DNA of 64,000 nt from Candidatus Gastranaerophilales bacterium. GTDB taxonomy: Bacteria > Cyanobacteriota > Vampirovibrionia > Gastranaerophilales > Gastranaerophilaceae. The translations under genes were made by a program, and so were the position numbers. The stretch lies in the NCBI GenBank assembly GCA_944323995.1, contig CALUUN010000004.1, positions 1 through 64,000 on the forward strand. The letters are read 5' to 3'. Under the pieces are notes generated by a model, which did no database searches, was not told where the DNA came from, and was given only the letters and a program-made list of their open reading frames with translations. Below are positions 24,159 through 32,697 of the stretch, piece by piece (position 1 is the stretch's first letter; each line of letters starts with the position of its first letter).

Positions 24159-24695
24159 ATGACAACAACAGACACCGTCGCAAATGTTAAAGACAAAATC
24201 CGCTCGGTAAAAGATTTTCCGAAACCGGGCATAATCTTTAGGGACATTACAACAGCACTCAAAGATGCCGGAACTCTAAAAGAAATGATTGACTATTTGT
24301 GCGATCAGTTTAAAAACGAAAAAATTGATTATATAGCCGGAATTGAAAGCCGCGGGTTTATATTCGGCATGCCAATGGCATACAAACTGAATGCGGGCTT
24401 TGTACCTATCAGAAAACCGAACAAACTCCCTGCGGAAACTATTTCACAGGAATACGAGCTTGAATACGGTACGGATAAAATTGAAGTTCACGTTGATGCG
24501 ATAAAAGAAGGCGATAACGTGCTTATTGTTGATGATTTGCTTGCAACCGGCGGCACGGCTGAGGCTGCATGCAAACTTATCAAAAAAACAGGCGGAAATC
24601 TCGTCGGCATCGCATTTTTAATTGAGCTTGAAGATTTGAAAGGCCGTGAAAAATTCGACAAAGATTTGAAAATCGTTTCTATGCTTAAATATTAA
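24159..24695 (+). CDS. apt: Adenine phosphoribosyltransferase
   Basis: A 178-residue type I phosphoribosyltransferase that salvages adenine to AMP. FPKPGIIFRDITT, IAGIESRGFIFG and the PRPP-binding loop VLIVDDLLATGGTAEA (about residues 124-139) are all present. It starts 11 bases after the glycosyltransferase and overlaps the convergent folP by 11 bases. Confidence 0.95.
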   Translation: MTTTDTVANVKDKIRSVKDFPKPGIIFRDITTALKDAGTLKEMIDYLCDQFKNEKIDYIAGIESRGFIFGMPMAYKLNAGFVPIRKPNKLPAETISQEYELEYGTDKIEVHVDAIKEGDNVLIVDDLLATGGTAEAACKLIKKTGGNLVGIAFLIELEDLKGREKFDKDLKIVSMLKY

Positions 24696-25821
24696 GCATT
24701 TCCAAAAGTTTTTTATGCATTTTTACATTGTGGACTCGTATGCAGTCCACTTTTTTAGTTACGGCAAGAGTATTCAACGCCGTTGTGTAAATATCTTTTG
24801 TAAAATTATCTTCATCCGGCATATTAAGCAGACTTTTCCTTGATATTCCGAGCATAACCGGACACCCGAGTCCGTAAAACTCCTCAATACGGTTTATAAT
24901 CTCAAAATTGTCCCGACGCGTTTTGCCGAAACCTATCCCCGGATCTATTATTATGTTTTCGCGGCTTACTCCTTTTGAAACGGCAAAATCAATTTTTCTT
25001 TTTAATCCCAGATATATCTCATCAATCAAATTTTTATACTGCGGATTTTCCTGCATGGTTTCCGGCGTTCCGTTTGAATGCTGTATAACAACTTTTGCAT
25101 TGTATTTTGCTGCAATATCCGGCATGTTTTCATCATAATCAAAACCTGAAACGTCATTTATAATTGAGGCTCCAAGTTCAAGACATTTTTGTGCAACGTA
25201 AGAACTTCTTGTATCTATGCTTATAGGAACTTTAATATTATTCTCTTTTATGTAATTCAACACGGGAAAAAGGTGTTTGAGCTGTTCTTCATCAGACACA
25301 CCGCAAGAAAACGGTCTGGTGGATTCGGCACCTATATCTATTATATCGGCTCCGTCTTTTATCATTTGATTTAAGTGTTCAATTGCGGAATCAAATTCAT
25401 AAAACTCGCCGCCGTCAGAAAACGAGTCTTTTGTAAGATTTAAAATACCGGCAATTTTGCAGGTATTTTTACGGAAAGATTTGACATCCGCCAGCATTTC
25501 ACCGAGTTTTTTCAAGCCGAACGGCTGATGTTCGAGTTTCTTTGCAATTTTTTCAAACTGAGAAATACTGCCTGTCAAAATACAGTCTGAAGTTTCGATT
25601 TTCCCCGTAATTACTTCTCTGTGTGTTGCGCAATCCGTACCTGTTGATATCGCGGTTTGTTTTAAAATATTTGCCTGTGCACAGGTCAGGCCGAAAATTT
25701 TTATATTTTTATGTTCAAACTTATCACGGGCTTTTTTTATATAAGATTTATCAAAACCTATATCCGAAAGCTCTTTTTCAAAATCAGCGTTTGTAATTTC
25801 TTTCAAAATAAAATCGTGCAT
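24685..25821 (-). CDS. folP: Dihydropteroate synthase with N-terminal extension
   Basis: A 378-residue protein. The C-terminal 265 residues are a TIM-barrel dihydropteroate synthase, joining p-aminobenzoate to the pterin in folate synthesis: IAGILNLTKDSFSDGG, DIIDIGAESTRPFS, SIDTRS, INDVSGF and IIDPGIGFGKT. About 115 extra N-terminal residues, with no motif I recognise, precede it. They occur as an extension in some DHPS proteins and here include the FGLTCAQANIL region. No other folate gene is adjacent. Confidence 0.93.
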   Translation of the reverse strand: MHDFILKEITNADFEKELSDIGFDKSYIKKARDKFEHKNIKIFGLTCAQANILKQTAISTGTDCATHREVITGKIETSDCILTGSISQFEKIAKKLEHQPFGLKKLGEMLADVKSFRKNTCKIAGILNLTKDSFSDGGEFYEFDSAIEHLNQMIKDGADIIDIGAESTRPFSCGVSDEEQLKHLFPVLNYIKENNIKVPISIDTRSSYVAQKCLELGASIINDVSGFDYDENMPDIAAKYNAKVVIQHSNGTPETMQENPQYKNLIDEIYLGLKRKIDFAVSKGVSRENIIIDPGIGFGKTRRDNFEIINRIEEFYGLGCPVMLGISRKSLLNMPDEDNFTKDIYTTALNTLAVTKKVDCIRVHNVKMHKKLLEMLNI

Positions 25822-25862
25822 AACCGAAGTTTAGCACGATTTTATTATTTTAACAATATTTT

Positions 25863-26318
25863 TTAAGCATCTTTGCGGGCTAATTTGCTGAAGGTATTGC
25901 CCATTTCACCGATACCCGAAATAAATACGAATGCTGCCGTTATACCGCCTACTGCGCCGGAAACTTTTGCAAACGCTTTACTTTCAAAAATCGGTTTCAT
26001 CCATTTCGCAACTTTTAAAGATTTGCCCCAGTTGATAATGCCTTCTTTGTAAGTTCTTGCGTTAACAAGCATTTTTCCCCAGAGAGACTTAGTCTGCTTG
26101 CCGAGATTTGCGGCATCTTTAATCGCTTTTGTGGTTTCGCCGGACAATTGTACAACGTCGCCGACTTTATTGAGTTTGAAACGTTTAAACGCGTTAATAC
26201 CGTATTTGGCACCGCCGACCGTAGCACCGGCACCGACACCGACTTCGGTCGCTCTTACGCGGTCTTCGTTGTCACGATTATTGCCTGTAAATGATATTTT
26301 GTTAACCGTTAATGACAT
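25863..26318 (-). CDS. Lineage-specific membrane-associated protein with N-terminal SFTG motif
   Basis: A 151-residue protein of unknown function starting MSLTVNKISFTGNN. It has an Ala/Gly-rich stretch (about residues 25-40) and a hydrophobic segment near the C-terminus (GGITAAFVFISGIGEMG). The start lies two bases after the stop of the 245-residue gene, so both are one operon. Two other proteins in the window (26321-27058 and 52906-53367) share the type: a short N-terminal SF/AF motif, then an amphipathic, alanine-rich body with a basic helix. Confidence 0.65.
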   Translation of the reverse strand: MSLTVNKISFTGNNRDNEDRVRATEVGVGAGATVGGAKYGINAFKRFKLNKVGDVVQLSGETTKAIKDAANLGKQTKSLWGKMLVNARTYKEGIINWGKSLKVAKWMKPIFESKAFAKVSGAVGGITAAFVFISGIGEMGNTFSKLARKDA

Positions 26319-26320
26319 AT

Positions 26321-27058
26321 TTAATCCTTAGTGACTTCTTGTAATGCAGTAACTCCGCCCGTAACGCCGCCGCTGAATGCAAACAAGTTTACGGCGCCTT
26401 TTTCAATATTTTCCGCTGTTGCATATTTTAATGCTTCTTTTTTAAGGTTAGATGCCTGTGCCAGAACCGCTTTGACAGGTTTTGCTTCCATTATTGTATT
26501 GTTGATATCGGAAAGTTTACCCGCAAATTTTGTCTGACTGTATTTTTCGCCGAGGTTTTGGAAAAATTCGGAAACTCTCGCGGTCAATTTGGAATCCTTC
26601 ACATATTTAATAATATTTTGTGTTCTTTCACCGATATTTTTTGCAAACGGTTTTTCTGCCAGAGATTTTGTCCAGGAAGCACCTTTTTTGATGAATTTAG
26701 CCACACCCTGAGCACCGTATTTCATACTGACAAATCCGAGAGCCGCGCCTATACCTACGGATACGATTTTGCCGAGAGCGCGAACGGGTTTAGGTACATC
26801 AGTATTTTCAATTACGGAATTAATCTCGTCAAGATGTTCTTCCAGTTTGGATTTGTCAGCAGCATAGTCTTTTTTGCTGTAATAAACATCTTCCTTCAAT
26901 TCTTCCTGTACCGGCTCAAATGTATGATAAACATCACCGGATGAATCGCCTGCAACCGGTTCATAATCAACATCAACAATATACGGATTGTTTTCAAAAC
27001 GGCTTTTTGAAGCAAATGCCGGCTGATTCATCAAATTTACTGATTGTACACTTAACAT
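26321..27058 (-). CDS. Lineage-specific protein of the SFTG-motif type
   Basis: A 245-residue protein, first gene of a two-gene operon. It begins MLSVQSVNLMNQPAFASKSRF and has an acidic region (residues 35-95). A glycine-rich hydrophobic stretch (about 105-125, VSVGIGAALGFVSMKYGAQG) follows, then a long basic helical part. A second hydrophobic stretch lies near the end (VNLFAFSGGVTGGVTAL). AAGGAGAAAAT precedes the ATG. Function unknown; possibly associated with the envelope. Confidence 0.65.
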   Translation of the reverse strand: MLSVQSVNLMNQPAFASKSRFENNPYIVDVDYEPVAGDSSGDVYHTFEPVQEELKEDVYYSKKDYAADKSKLEEHLDEINSVIENTDVPKPVRALGKIVSVGIGAALGFVSMKYGAQGVAKFIKKGASWTKSLAEKPFAKNIGERTQNIIKYVKDSKLTARVSEFFQNLGEKYSQTKFAGKLSDINNTIMEAKPVKAVLAQASNLKKEALKYATAENIEKGAVNLFAFSGGVTGGVTALQEVTKD

Positions 27059-27171
27059 ATTTTCTCCTTTGCAATCAGACTAAAGCGTCTGAAGCTGATT
27101 TTTTGCTAGGATGTTTTGAGTTGATTAACAAAATTTTACAAACTAACCACTCAATTATTACACATTTTTAC

Positions 27172-28098
27172 TCAATTGTAAATAAATTTCAACCCTTGAT
27201 ATGAATTTCTCTTAATAAATTCACGGTCAATTTTATTAAGGCAGTCAAACTTGGCCCCGAGCCATTTCGGAGCGATTAAAGTGTCTTTAAAACCGTTGCC
27301 GGCAAGGCGGTGAATTGTTGTTTTTTGAGGAAGATATTCCAAAAAATCGCAGACATAATTTACATACTCATCTTCACTCATAAAATTGATTTCACCGTTT
27401 TCGTACATTTTGGCGAGTTTTGTATCTTTTAATGCGCACAACATGTGGATTTTCACCCCGTCAACCTGCAATTCCGCAAGTTTTTGCGCTGTCTGCATAA
27501 TTTCGTCATGCGTTTCCCACATACCGAAAATTACATGCACACAGACATTAATCCCGCGTTCTTTTGTTTTTTCATAAGCCTTTAAAAAACAGTCCATATC
27601 ATGCCCGCGGTTAATACGTTTAAGTGTTTTGTCATGGATTGACTGCAGGCCGTATTCAATCCAGGTGTAGTAATCATTTTTAAAGGATGCTATAAGGTCA
27701 AGTTTTTCATCATCAACGCAATCAGGGCGGGTACCTATGGAAATACCGACAATTTTTTCGTTTTTCAGGGCGCTGTTATAAATTTTTTCAAGTTCGTTAA
27801 CAGGTTTATACGTATTTGAAAAAGCCTGAAAATACGACATAAATTTTTCCGCCTTAAAGCGTTCCGCAAGAGTTTTTATACCCGTTTCAACCTGCTGTTC
27901 AATTGAAAGCAGATTTGAATGCGACTGTGAAAAACTACCGCCGTCATCGCAAAATATACAGCCGCCGGTTGAAATTGTTCCGTCACGATTCGGACACGAA
28001 AAACCGGCGTCAAGAGTTATTTTGTAAACCTTAGCGCCGAATTTGTTTTTCAAATGTGCACTATACTGATTATAGCGTTTATCAGTATTATTGAACAT
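27172..28098 (-). CDS. Radical SAM protein, YhcC/TIGR01212 family
   Basis: A 308-residue radical SAM protein. The cluster motif appears as CPNRDGTISTGGCIFC, the spacing typical of this family, followed by GISIGTRPDC, WIEYGLQSIHD and HVIFGMWET. The biochemical role of the family is not established. It starts two bases after the stop of the zinc-ribbon gene on the same strand, suggesting cotranscription. Confidence 0.88.
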   Translation of the reverse strand: MFNNTDKRYNQYSAHLKNKFGAKVYKITLDAGFSCPNRDGTISTGGCIFCDDGGSFSQSHSNLLSIEQQVETGIKTLAERFKAEKFMSYFQAFSNTYKPVNELEKIYNSALKNEKIVGISIGTRPDCVDDEKLDLIASFKNDYYTWIEYGLQSIHDKTLKRINRGHDMDCFLKAYEKTKERGINVCVHVIFGMWETHDEIMQTAQKLAELQVDGVKIHMLCALKDTKLAKMYENGEINFMSEDEYVNYVCDFLEYLPQKTTIHRLAGNGFKDTLIAPKWLGAKFDCLNKIDREFIKRNSYQGLKFIYN

Positions 28099-28100
28099 TT

Positions 28101-28271
28101 TTAAGAATTTTCTTCATTCTCTTTTAAAATCGGATAAACATAGTGTTCACCGCAATTCGGACAAACAACTTCCTGCTGTTTTCCTTCTTCAAGCTGTGCA
28201 ACTTCAAACAGAGTTCTGCAGCCGGATTGAACACATCTGATAGCCCATGTAGGTCTTACTAATCTTGCCAT
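28101..28271 (-). CDS. Small zinc-ribbon protein
   Basis: A 56-residue protein with two cysteine pairs (C13 and C18, then CPNC at 37-40), a likely zinc ribbon, and an acidic C-terminus. ATG 28271 with GAGGAAAAT is the supported start. A longer frame to 28499 overlaps the divergent gene at 28394 and is unlikely to be translated. Function unknown. Confidence 0.7.
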   Translation of the reverse strand: MARLVRPTWAIRCVQSGCRTLFEVAQLEEGKQQEVVCPNCGEHYVYPILKENEENS

Positions 28272-28393
28272 ATTATTTTCCTCACTTTTATAAGTATATT
28301 TTAGCATTGAACCGCAGTTTGTGCAAGTATTAAACAGAAAGGTAATATAAAAATACAAAATTCCTGATAAAATATTCAGATAAAGGAGTAAAA

Positions 28394-28672
28394 ATGAAAA
28401 ACAGTCTGATATTTTTATCAATAATAACAGTAGTAATTCTCGCAGCAATAGATGCAAAAGACAGAATGAATGAACTTGATAATATTGCAATAAAAACACC
28501 TGCTCAGGTAGAGATGAATAAAAGTCTTATACAGCAAAAGGAAACCCAAAATCCAGCCACGCAATCAGTCAAACCGCAGCTGCAAAATCCTGACAATTCG
28601 TTTAACAACAGGTTAAAACAGCAGCAAAACAACAACCTTCCGCAGACAAAACAAAATAATCCGTTAAATTAA
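28394..28672 (+). CDS. Small exported or anchored Gln/Asn-rich protein
   Basis: A 92-residue protein with a hydrophobic N-terminus (about residues 4-18, LIFLSIITVVILAAI) that can serve as signal anchor, followed by a hydrophilic tail very rich in Gln, Asn, Pro and Lys. AAGGAG precedes the ATG, with a GATAAAAT sequence upstream as possible -10. It overlaps the convergent 28669-29454 gene by four bases. No family recognised. Confidence 0.6.
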   Translation: MKNSLIFLSIITVVILAAIDAKDRMNELDNIAIKTPAQVEMNKSLIQQKETQNPATQSVKPQLQNPDNSFNNRLKQQQNNNLPQTKQNNPLN

Positions 28673-29454
28673 AAATTATAAATTGTTTCGCTCTGAATTT
28701 CACCGTAATCTTCTTTTTGCGGCTTAATATTACCTTCGGGATTCTGCAAAACAGCAGGTTCTTTTGCCGGAGTTTGTTCAATCACAGGCTTTGTCACTTT
28801 AGGATAGAAACGCAGAATTATATTCTGAGAGATATTTTTTGAAACAATATCCTTTGAGAAAAATCTTATTTTTTCAAGCTGTGAAGCAGCCTGCGCGGTA
28901 TTTTCAGCCCAGAAGCGCTCTTCATTATCGCCGAGTGTGCGTTTATATTTTCCGCTCCACATAACAACATCGTTCACATTATCGGTCAAAACAGCGGAAA
29001 CCTCCATTGTAAAAAGATTTATGCCTTCAAACACGCTTGTTACTTCCAGCACATCCCAAACATTGCGTTTGTTGGAATTTTGTACGACATCTGCAGATAT
29101 CAAAAGCACCGACTTTGCGTCAAATTCTTTTGAAACAGCCTTTAATGCGGCAAAATCAACCGTGTTTGAGGATTTATATTTATCAAGAACAACTTTCACG
29201 GAACTTTGCAGAGTTTGATTTGAAGTTAATTTTTTGCGAACCGTATACAAATCAGGCGATAAAATTCCGCCGCTTTTGTTGAAATTTGAAATAACATCCT
29301 GCGCAAAAATCTCGGAAACTTCAGGAAAACAATAATAATTTTCGCAAACAGAGAACAAATCAACCGGCAGAACAAGCACCTTGAAAGGTTCCGCGCTTAC
29401 ACAGTTTCCTAAAAACAAACAAATCAAAACAATAATTCTTGCCAAAACTTTCAT
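28669..29454 (-). CDS. Exported hypothetical protein
   Basis: A 261-residue protein with a cleavable signal peptide (hydrophobic residues 5-17, then NCVSA before EPFKVLVLPVDLF). The Cys in GNCVSA does not form a convincing lipobox. The body has alternating strands and helices, beginning with VLVLPVDL, and includes VVMWSGKYKRT. It ends with a Pro/Glu-rich tail. The pattern recalls periplasmic proteins that build a Rossmann-like domain after export, such as TolB N-domain-like or LpoB-like proteins. This is only a resemblance. Confidence 0.6.
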   Translation of the reverse strand: MKVLARIIVLICLFLGNCVSAEPFKVLVLPVDLFSVCENYYCFPEVSEIFAQDVISNFNKSGGILSPDLYTVRKKLTSNQTLQSSVKVVLDKYKSSNTVDFAALKAVSKEFDAKSVLLISADVVQNSNKRNVWDVLEVTSVFEGINLFTMEVSAVLTDNVNDVVMWSGKYKRTLGDNEERFWAENTAQAASQLEKIRFFSKDIVSKNISQNIILRFYPKVTKPVIEQTPAKEPAVLQNPEGNIKPQKEDYGEIQSETIYNF

Positions 29455-29543
29455 AACTGAATTATATCACAATTTTTTTCATACGGGTAATGGATTAAAT
29501 TTTTAAACAAAAAGCATAAAATATATGATAAAAGGAGAATATT

Positions 29544-29927
29544 ATGGACTACAATACCTTAATGGAAAAAGCGATAGAAGCATCAAAAAATGCCTATATT
29601 CCTTATTCAAAATTTCCGGTGGGCGCCTGTATTTTGACCGGAAATGATAAGATTTACACGGGCTGCAATTTTGAAAACGCAAGTTTGGGACTCACAATAT
29701 GCGCCGAGCGTAATGCAATAGGCAGTGCAATTGCAGACGGCGAAAGAAAAATAAAAGCTATTGCCATTTATTCTCCAGAAAGGGATAACTGCTACCCTTG
29801 CGGAGCATGCCGGCAGGTTCTGCATGAATTTAAATCAGAAAACGGGATTGATGTAATTTTAAAAAACGGCAATGAACTTGTAATACACAAAATAGAAGAT
29901 CTCTTACCCGGAGGCTTTAACCTGTAA
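29544..29927 (+). CDS. cdd: Cytidine deaminase
   Basis: A 127-residue tetrameric-type cytidine deaminase for pyrimidine salvage. FPVGACI, the substrate-binding CNFENAS, the zinc and catalytic CAERNAI (about residue 54) and PCGACRQVLHEF (about residues 87-98) are present and intact. AAAGGAG precedes the ATG. The stop overlaps the start of the next small gene by one base. Confidence 0.95.
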   Translation: MDYNTLMEKAIEASKNAYIPYSKFPVGACILTGNDKIYTGCNFENASLGLTICAERNAIGSAIADGERKIKAIAIYSPERDNCYPCGACRQVLHEFKSENGIDVILKNGNELVIHKIEDLLPGGFNL

Positions 29928-30145
29928 TGTATTTTATCGAACTTCTTGTAAAAAAACTCCGCAAGAAAAAGAAGGACGAAAATTCTTTCAACCCTCTTGA
30001 ACAAGAGAACTTTGAAGATGAAGAACACTGCGAACATATTTTTATGCCGATTGACAGCTCGGGAGAAGTCCTTTCCTGCCGTAACTGCGGACTTGTGGTT
30101 AATCGCAAAGACTTGAAAGATATTAATTTTTTCAGACATAAGTAA
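29927..30145 (+). CDS. Small zinc-binding hypothetical protein
   Basis: A 72-residue protein translationally coupled to cdd (TAATG overlap). The N-terminus is basic, an acidic stretch follows, and CEH, then CRNCG, suggest a small zinc site. No family recognised. Confidence 0.6.
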   Translation: MYFIELLVKKLRKKKKDENSFNPLEQENFEDEEHCEHIFMPIDSSGEVLSCRNCGLVVNRKDLKDINFFRHK

Positions 30146-30209
30146 TACCCATCCGGTGAATTTAAAAAACTAAGAGATATTTTATACTTCCGGACAAAGG
30201 GAGAAAATT

Positions 30210-30506
30210 ATGTCTAAAAACTTAAGCGATGCAATATTAAATATTATGAAAGAAAATGCCGCACAGGATATTGTAATTTTTACAAACCATCTGAAAATTG
30301 ACGGCACAATCCACGAATTCAAAGGCAGATGTGCAGACTGCCATGACTGTCTTATTTCATTGAAAGACGTAACCGTATGCAGACTGGAAGATTACTGCAC
30401 CTGCAGCAATGATGACTGCGAATGCAACGACTACATCTGCTTTAAATATGACTGGCTGAATATAAATATTTCAGAAGTCGTCGCCTTCAGCATAGTTACG
30501 GTTTAG
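30210..30506 (+). CDS. Small cysteine-rich protein, possibly Sm-like
   Basis: A 98-residue protein with nine cysteines between residues 36 and 75, including CADCHDC and CTCSNDDCEC. The flanking sequence alternates like a small beta barrel: DIVIFTNHLKIDGTIHEF, CLISLKDV, WLNINISEVVAFSIV. That pattern resembles the Sm/Hfq fold with a cysteine-rich loop inserted, but the resemblance is weak. AAAGGGAG precedes the ATG. It overlaps the convergent HD-GYP gene by 11 bases. Confidence 0.6.
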   Translation: MSKNLSDAILNIMKENAAQDIVIFTNHLKIDGTIHEFKGRCADCHDCLISLKDVTVCRLEDYCTCSNDDCECNDYICFKYDWLNINISEVVAFSIVTV

Positions 30507-31725
30507 TAACTTTTGCGATTGCTTCGACAACCACCGGATCCCATTTGCTGTCGGCCATCATAATTTCAACCGCCTGCTCAACAGACATTGCCTTTCTGTA
30601 AGGTCTGTCGGAAGTCATTGCGCTGAATGCGTCCGCTGCGGCTATTATCCTTGACCCGAGCGGAATAGATTGGCCCTTCAAGCCTTCGGGTTTGCCTGAG
30701 CCGTCATATCTTTCTGTTTGATAATTTACATAAGGAACAACTTCGGACAAGAAGTTTATATTCATCAATAAGTTTACACCCGTATTGATGTGTTCCTGAA
30801 CTTTTTTCAATTCTTCGGGAGAAAGTTTTCCGTTTGTTGCAAAAATTCGCTCAGGAAGCGTGATTTTGCCTATATTCTGCAAAAGTCCGGCATAATAAAT
30901 CAAATCGGTTGTTTTTTCGTTCAGACCGAGTTCTTTACAAACAAGTCGTGCCAGATTTGCGGTATTTTGCGAATGCGAAACCTTGTACTGGCCTTTTGTA
31001 TCAACCGCTTTTGCAAGTTCAACAACAAAATTCTGCTGATAATCGCAAAGATCACCGATTAAAGCGGTCAATTCAGCCCTTAAATGCTGCATGTCGGAAA
31101 CATTTGCATTTACATCCGCAATAAGTTTATTCACTTCATCAACCTGTTCCTGCATTTCCATTGAGGTTGCAAAAAGCTGTGCAATGCTTATGACAAGTTT
31201 TAAATATTCTTTGTTAAGAATTTTATTATCAGACGTTTGAATTGCAATAACCCCTGCAATATGTGCGGGTGTGCGCATTGCAACATAAGTCGTATCATCA
31301 TCAAATGCAAAATCTTTTCCGCCGAAATTTACGCAGATTTCATGCCCCGTATTTTCATCCGAAGCCCCGACCAGCATCATTTTATTATCCTGCAGCATGT
31401 AAATACGGCACACAGAGGCATCAACCATCTGCTTAACAGTATTTGCAATGGATGTATAGGCGGCATGCGATGAATCAAAATTTAAAACACGCAGGGTGTT
31501 TTTTGATGAATATATTGAAATCAACTCTTTTAACTGATTTTTAAGCCCCTCTCTTTTATCTTTGGCACTTGAACTTATTTTCTTTGCAAGATCCTCTGAT
31601 ATAAGATGTTCGGATACAAAATCGCCGAGGTTGAGTGCAAAAATTTCCTCTAACGGATCACCGTCCATTAAATATTCAGACTGGCCGAATAAGGACACAC
31701 CGTTTTTTGTTTCATCTTTCTTCAT
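30496..31725 (-). CDS. GAF/HD-GYP-like protein with degenerate catalytic motif
   Basis: A 409-residue cytoplasmic protein. Residues 70-190 look like a GAF sensor domain, a coiled coil (about 190-225) follows, and the C-terminal 180 residues are HD-GYP-like: HSQNTANLARLV, GLLQNIGKITLP, ERYDGSGKPEGL and IIAAADAFSAMTSDRPYR. In active HD-GYP phosphodiesterases the second motif is HDIGK and the GYP motif follows HHE. Here they read QNIGK and YQTERYDGSGKP, so several metal ligands are missing. It probably does not cleave cyclic di-GMP and may act as a signalling scaffold. Confidence 0.85.
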   Translation of the reverse strand: MKKDETKNGVSLFGQSEYLMDGDPLEEIFALNLGDFVSEHLISEDLAKKISSSAKDKREGLKNQLKELISIYSSKNTLRVLNFDSSHAAYTSIANTVKQMVDASVCRIYMLQDNKMMLVGASDENTGHEICVNFGGKDFAFDDDTTYVAMRTPAHIAGVIAIQTSDNKILNKEYLKLVISIAQLFATSMEMQEQVDEVNKLIADVNANVSDMQHLRAELTALIGDLCDYQQNFVVELAKAVDTKGQYKVSHSQNTANLARLVCKELGLNEKTTDLIYYAGLLQNIGKITLPERIFATNGKLSPEELKKVQEHINTGVNLLMNINFLSEVVPYVNYQTERYDGSGKPEGLKGQSIPLGSRIIAAADAFSAMTSDRPYRKAMSVEQAVEIMMADSKWDPVVVEAIAKVTKP

Positions 31726-31819
31726 TAAAATTTCCTTCTATACATGCCTTTGTTTTTATATACGGCATAAATTTGTTAAAACTTTAATACTTTTTATAAA
31801 ATTTCCTACTTTAGTATGG

Positions 31820-31825
31820 TATAAT
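31820..31825 (+). promoter_or_regulatory. Extended -10 promoter of glycosyltransferase pair
   Basis: TATAAT in the context TATGGTATAAT, 18 bases before the ATG at 31843. The -35 is weak, so an extended -10 may compensate. The short leader carries GGAGAGAAA. Confidence 0.45.
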
Positions 31826-31842
31826 TATCTGGAGAGAAAATT

Positions 31843-32697
31843 ATGGCAAAAATAAGTGTTATAATACCTGTTTATAATGTGGAAGAATATTTGGAACGCT
31901 GTCTTAACAGTGTGGTAAATCAAACCTTCAAAGATTTGGAAATCATCTGTGTCAACGACGGTTCAACCGACAGCTCAGGTGAAATTTTACAAAAGTTTGC
32001 CCGAAAAGATGCACGAATTAAGATAATAAAAAGACCTAACGGAGGTCTGTCCGCAGCAAGAAATACCGGTCTTGAAGTTATGAGCGGTGAATACTTTGCG
32101 TTTTTGGACAGCGATGACTGGATTGACCTGAATTTTTATGAAAAACTTTATGAAAAAGCAAAAGAATTTGATGCTGATATTGCAATGGCTGATTTTATAA
32201 GAAAAGGCAAAAACAAGCATAAAATCAGGCTTAATCTGAATGAAGAAAAACTTTACACGACAATTGAAAACAAAATAAAAGCTGCAAACCTTTTTAAAGA
32301 AGGCTGTGTATGGAATAAGCTTTATAAAAGAAGCAGACTCGGACATTTGAGATTTATTGAAGGAGTTTATTTTGAAGACGGCCCCTATTCAATCCGTGCG
32401 TTATATGAATCTTATAAACTGGTTACGGTAACAGGCACCTATCTTTATTATTTTCAAAATAAAAAATCTATTGTTAAAACAATGACACCCAAAAAAAGAG
32501 AAGACAAAATTAAAAACCGCCAAAATATGATGCGGTTCATAAAAGAAAAAAATATAAATGTGCCGGATAAAAGTTTCTGGGCAGTAAAAAAAATGTATAA
32601 TTTCTGCGGAATTAATTTTTTGACGGTATACGAAAGCATTAAATCAAAAAAATACTGCCTGTTTAATGTTTTACCCGTTTGGAGGACTAATGACTGA
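31843..32697 (+). CDS. Family 2 glycosyltransferase
   Basis: A 284-residue cytoplasmic GT-A enzyme of the WcaA/capsule type: SVIIPVYNVEEYLERCLNSV, CVNDGSTDSS, GLSAARNTGL and the metal-binding DSDDWI (about residue 90). The C-terminal part is basic. It would add a sugar to an envelope polysaccharide or lipid-linked glycan; donor and acceptor are not predictable. Its end overlaps the following GT8 gene by 8 bases. Confidence 0.9.
   Translation: MAKISVIIPVYNVEEYLERCLNSVVNQTFKDLEIICVNDGSTDSSGEILQKFARKDARIKIIKRPNGGLSAARNTGLEVMSGEYFAFLDSDDWIDLNFYEKLYEKAKEFDADIAMADFIRKGKNKHKIRLNLNEEKLYTTIENKIKAANLFKEGCVWNKLYKRSRLGHLRFIEGVYFEDGPYSIRALYESYKLVTVTGTYLYYFQNKKSIVKTMTPKKREDKIKNRQNMMRFIKEKNINVPDKSFWAVKKMYNFCGINFLTVYESIKSKKYCLFNVLPVWRTND

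Noticed and set aside
28272-28499. N-terminal extension of the small zinc-ribbon gene to 28499
   Set aside because: It overlaps the divergent gene at 28394 and the region before ATG 28271 has no homology; a good ribosome binding site precedes 28271.
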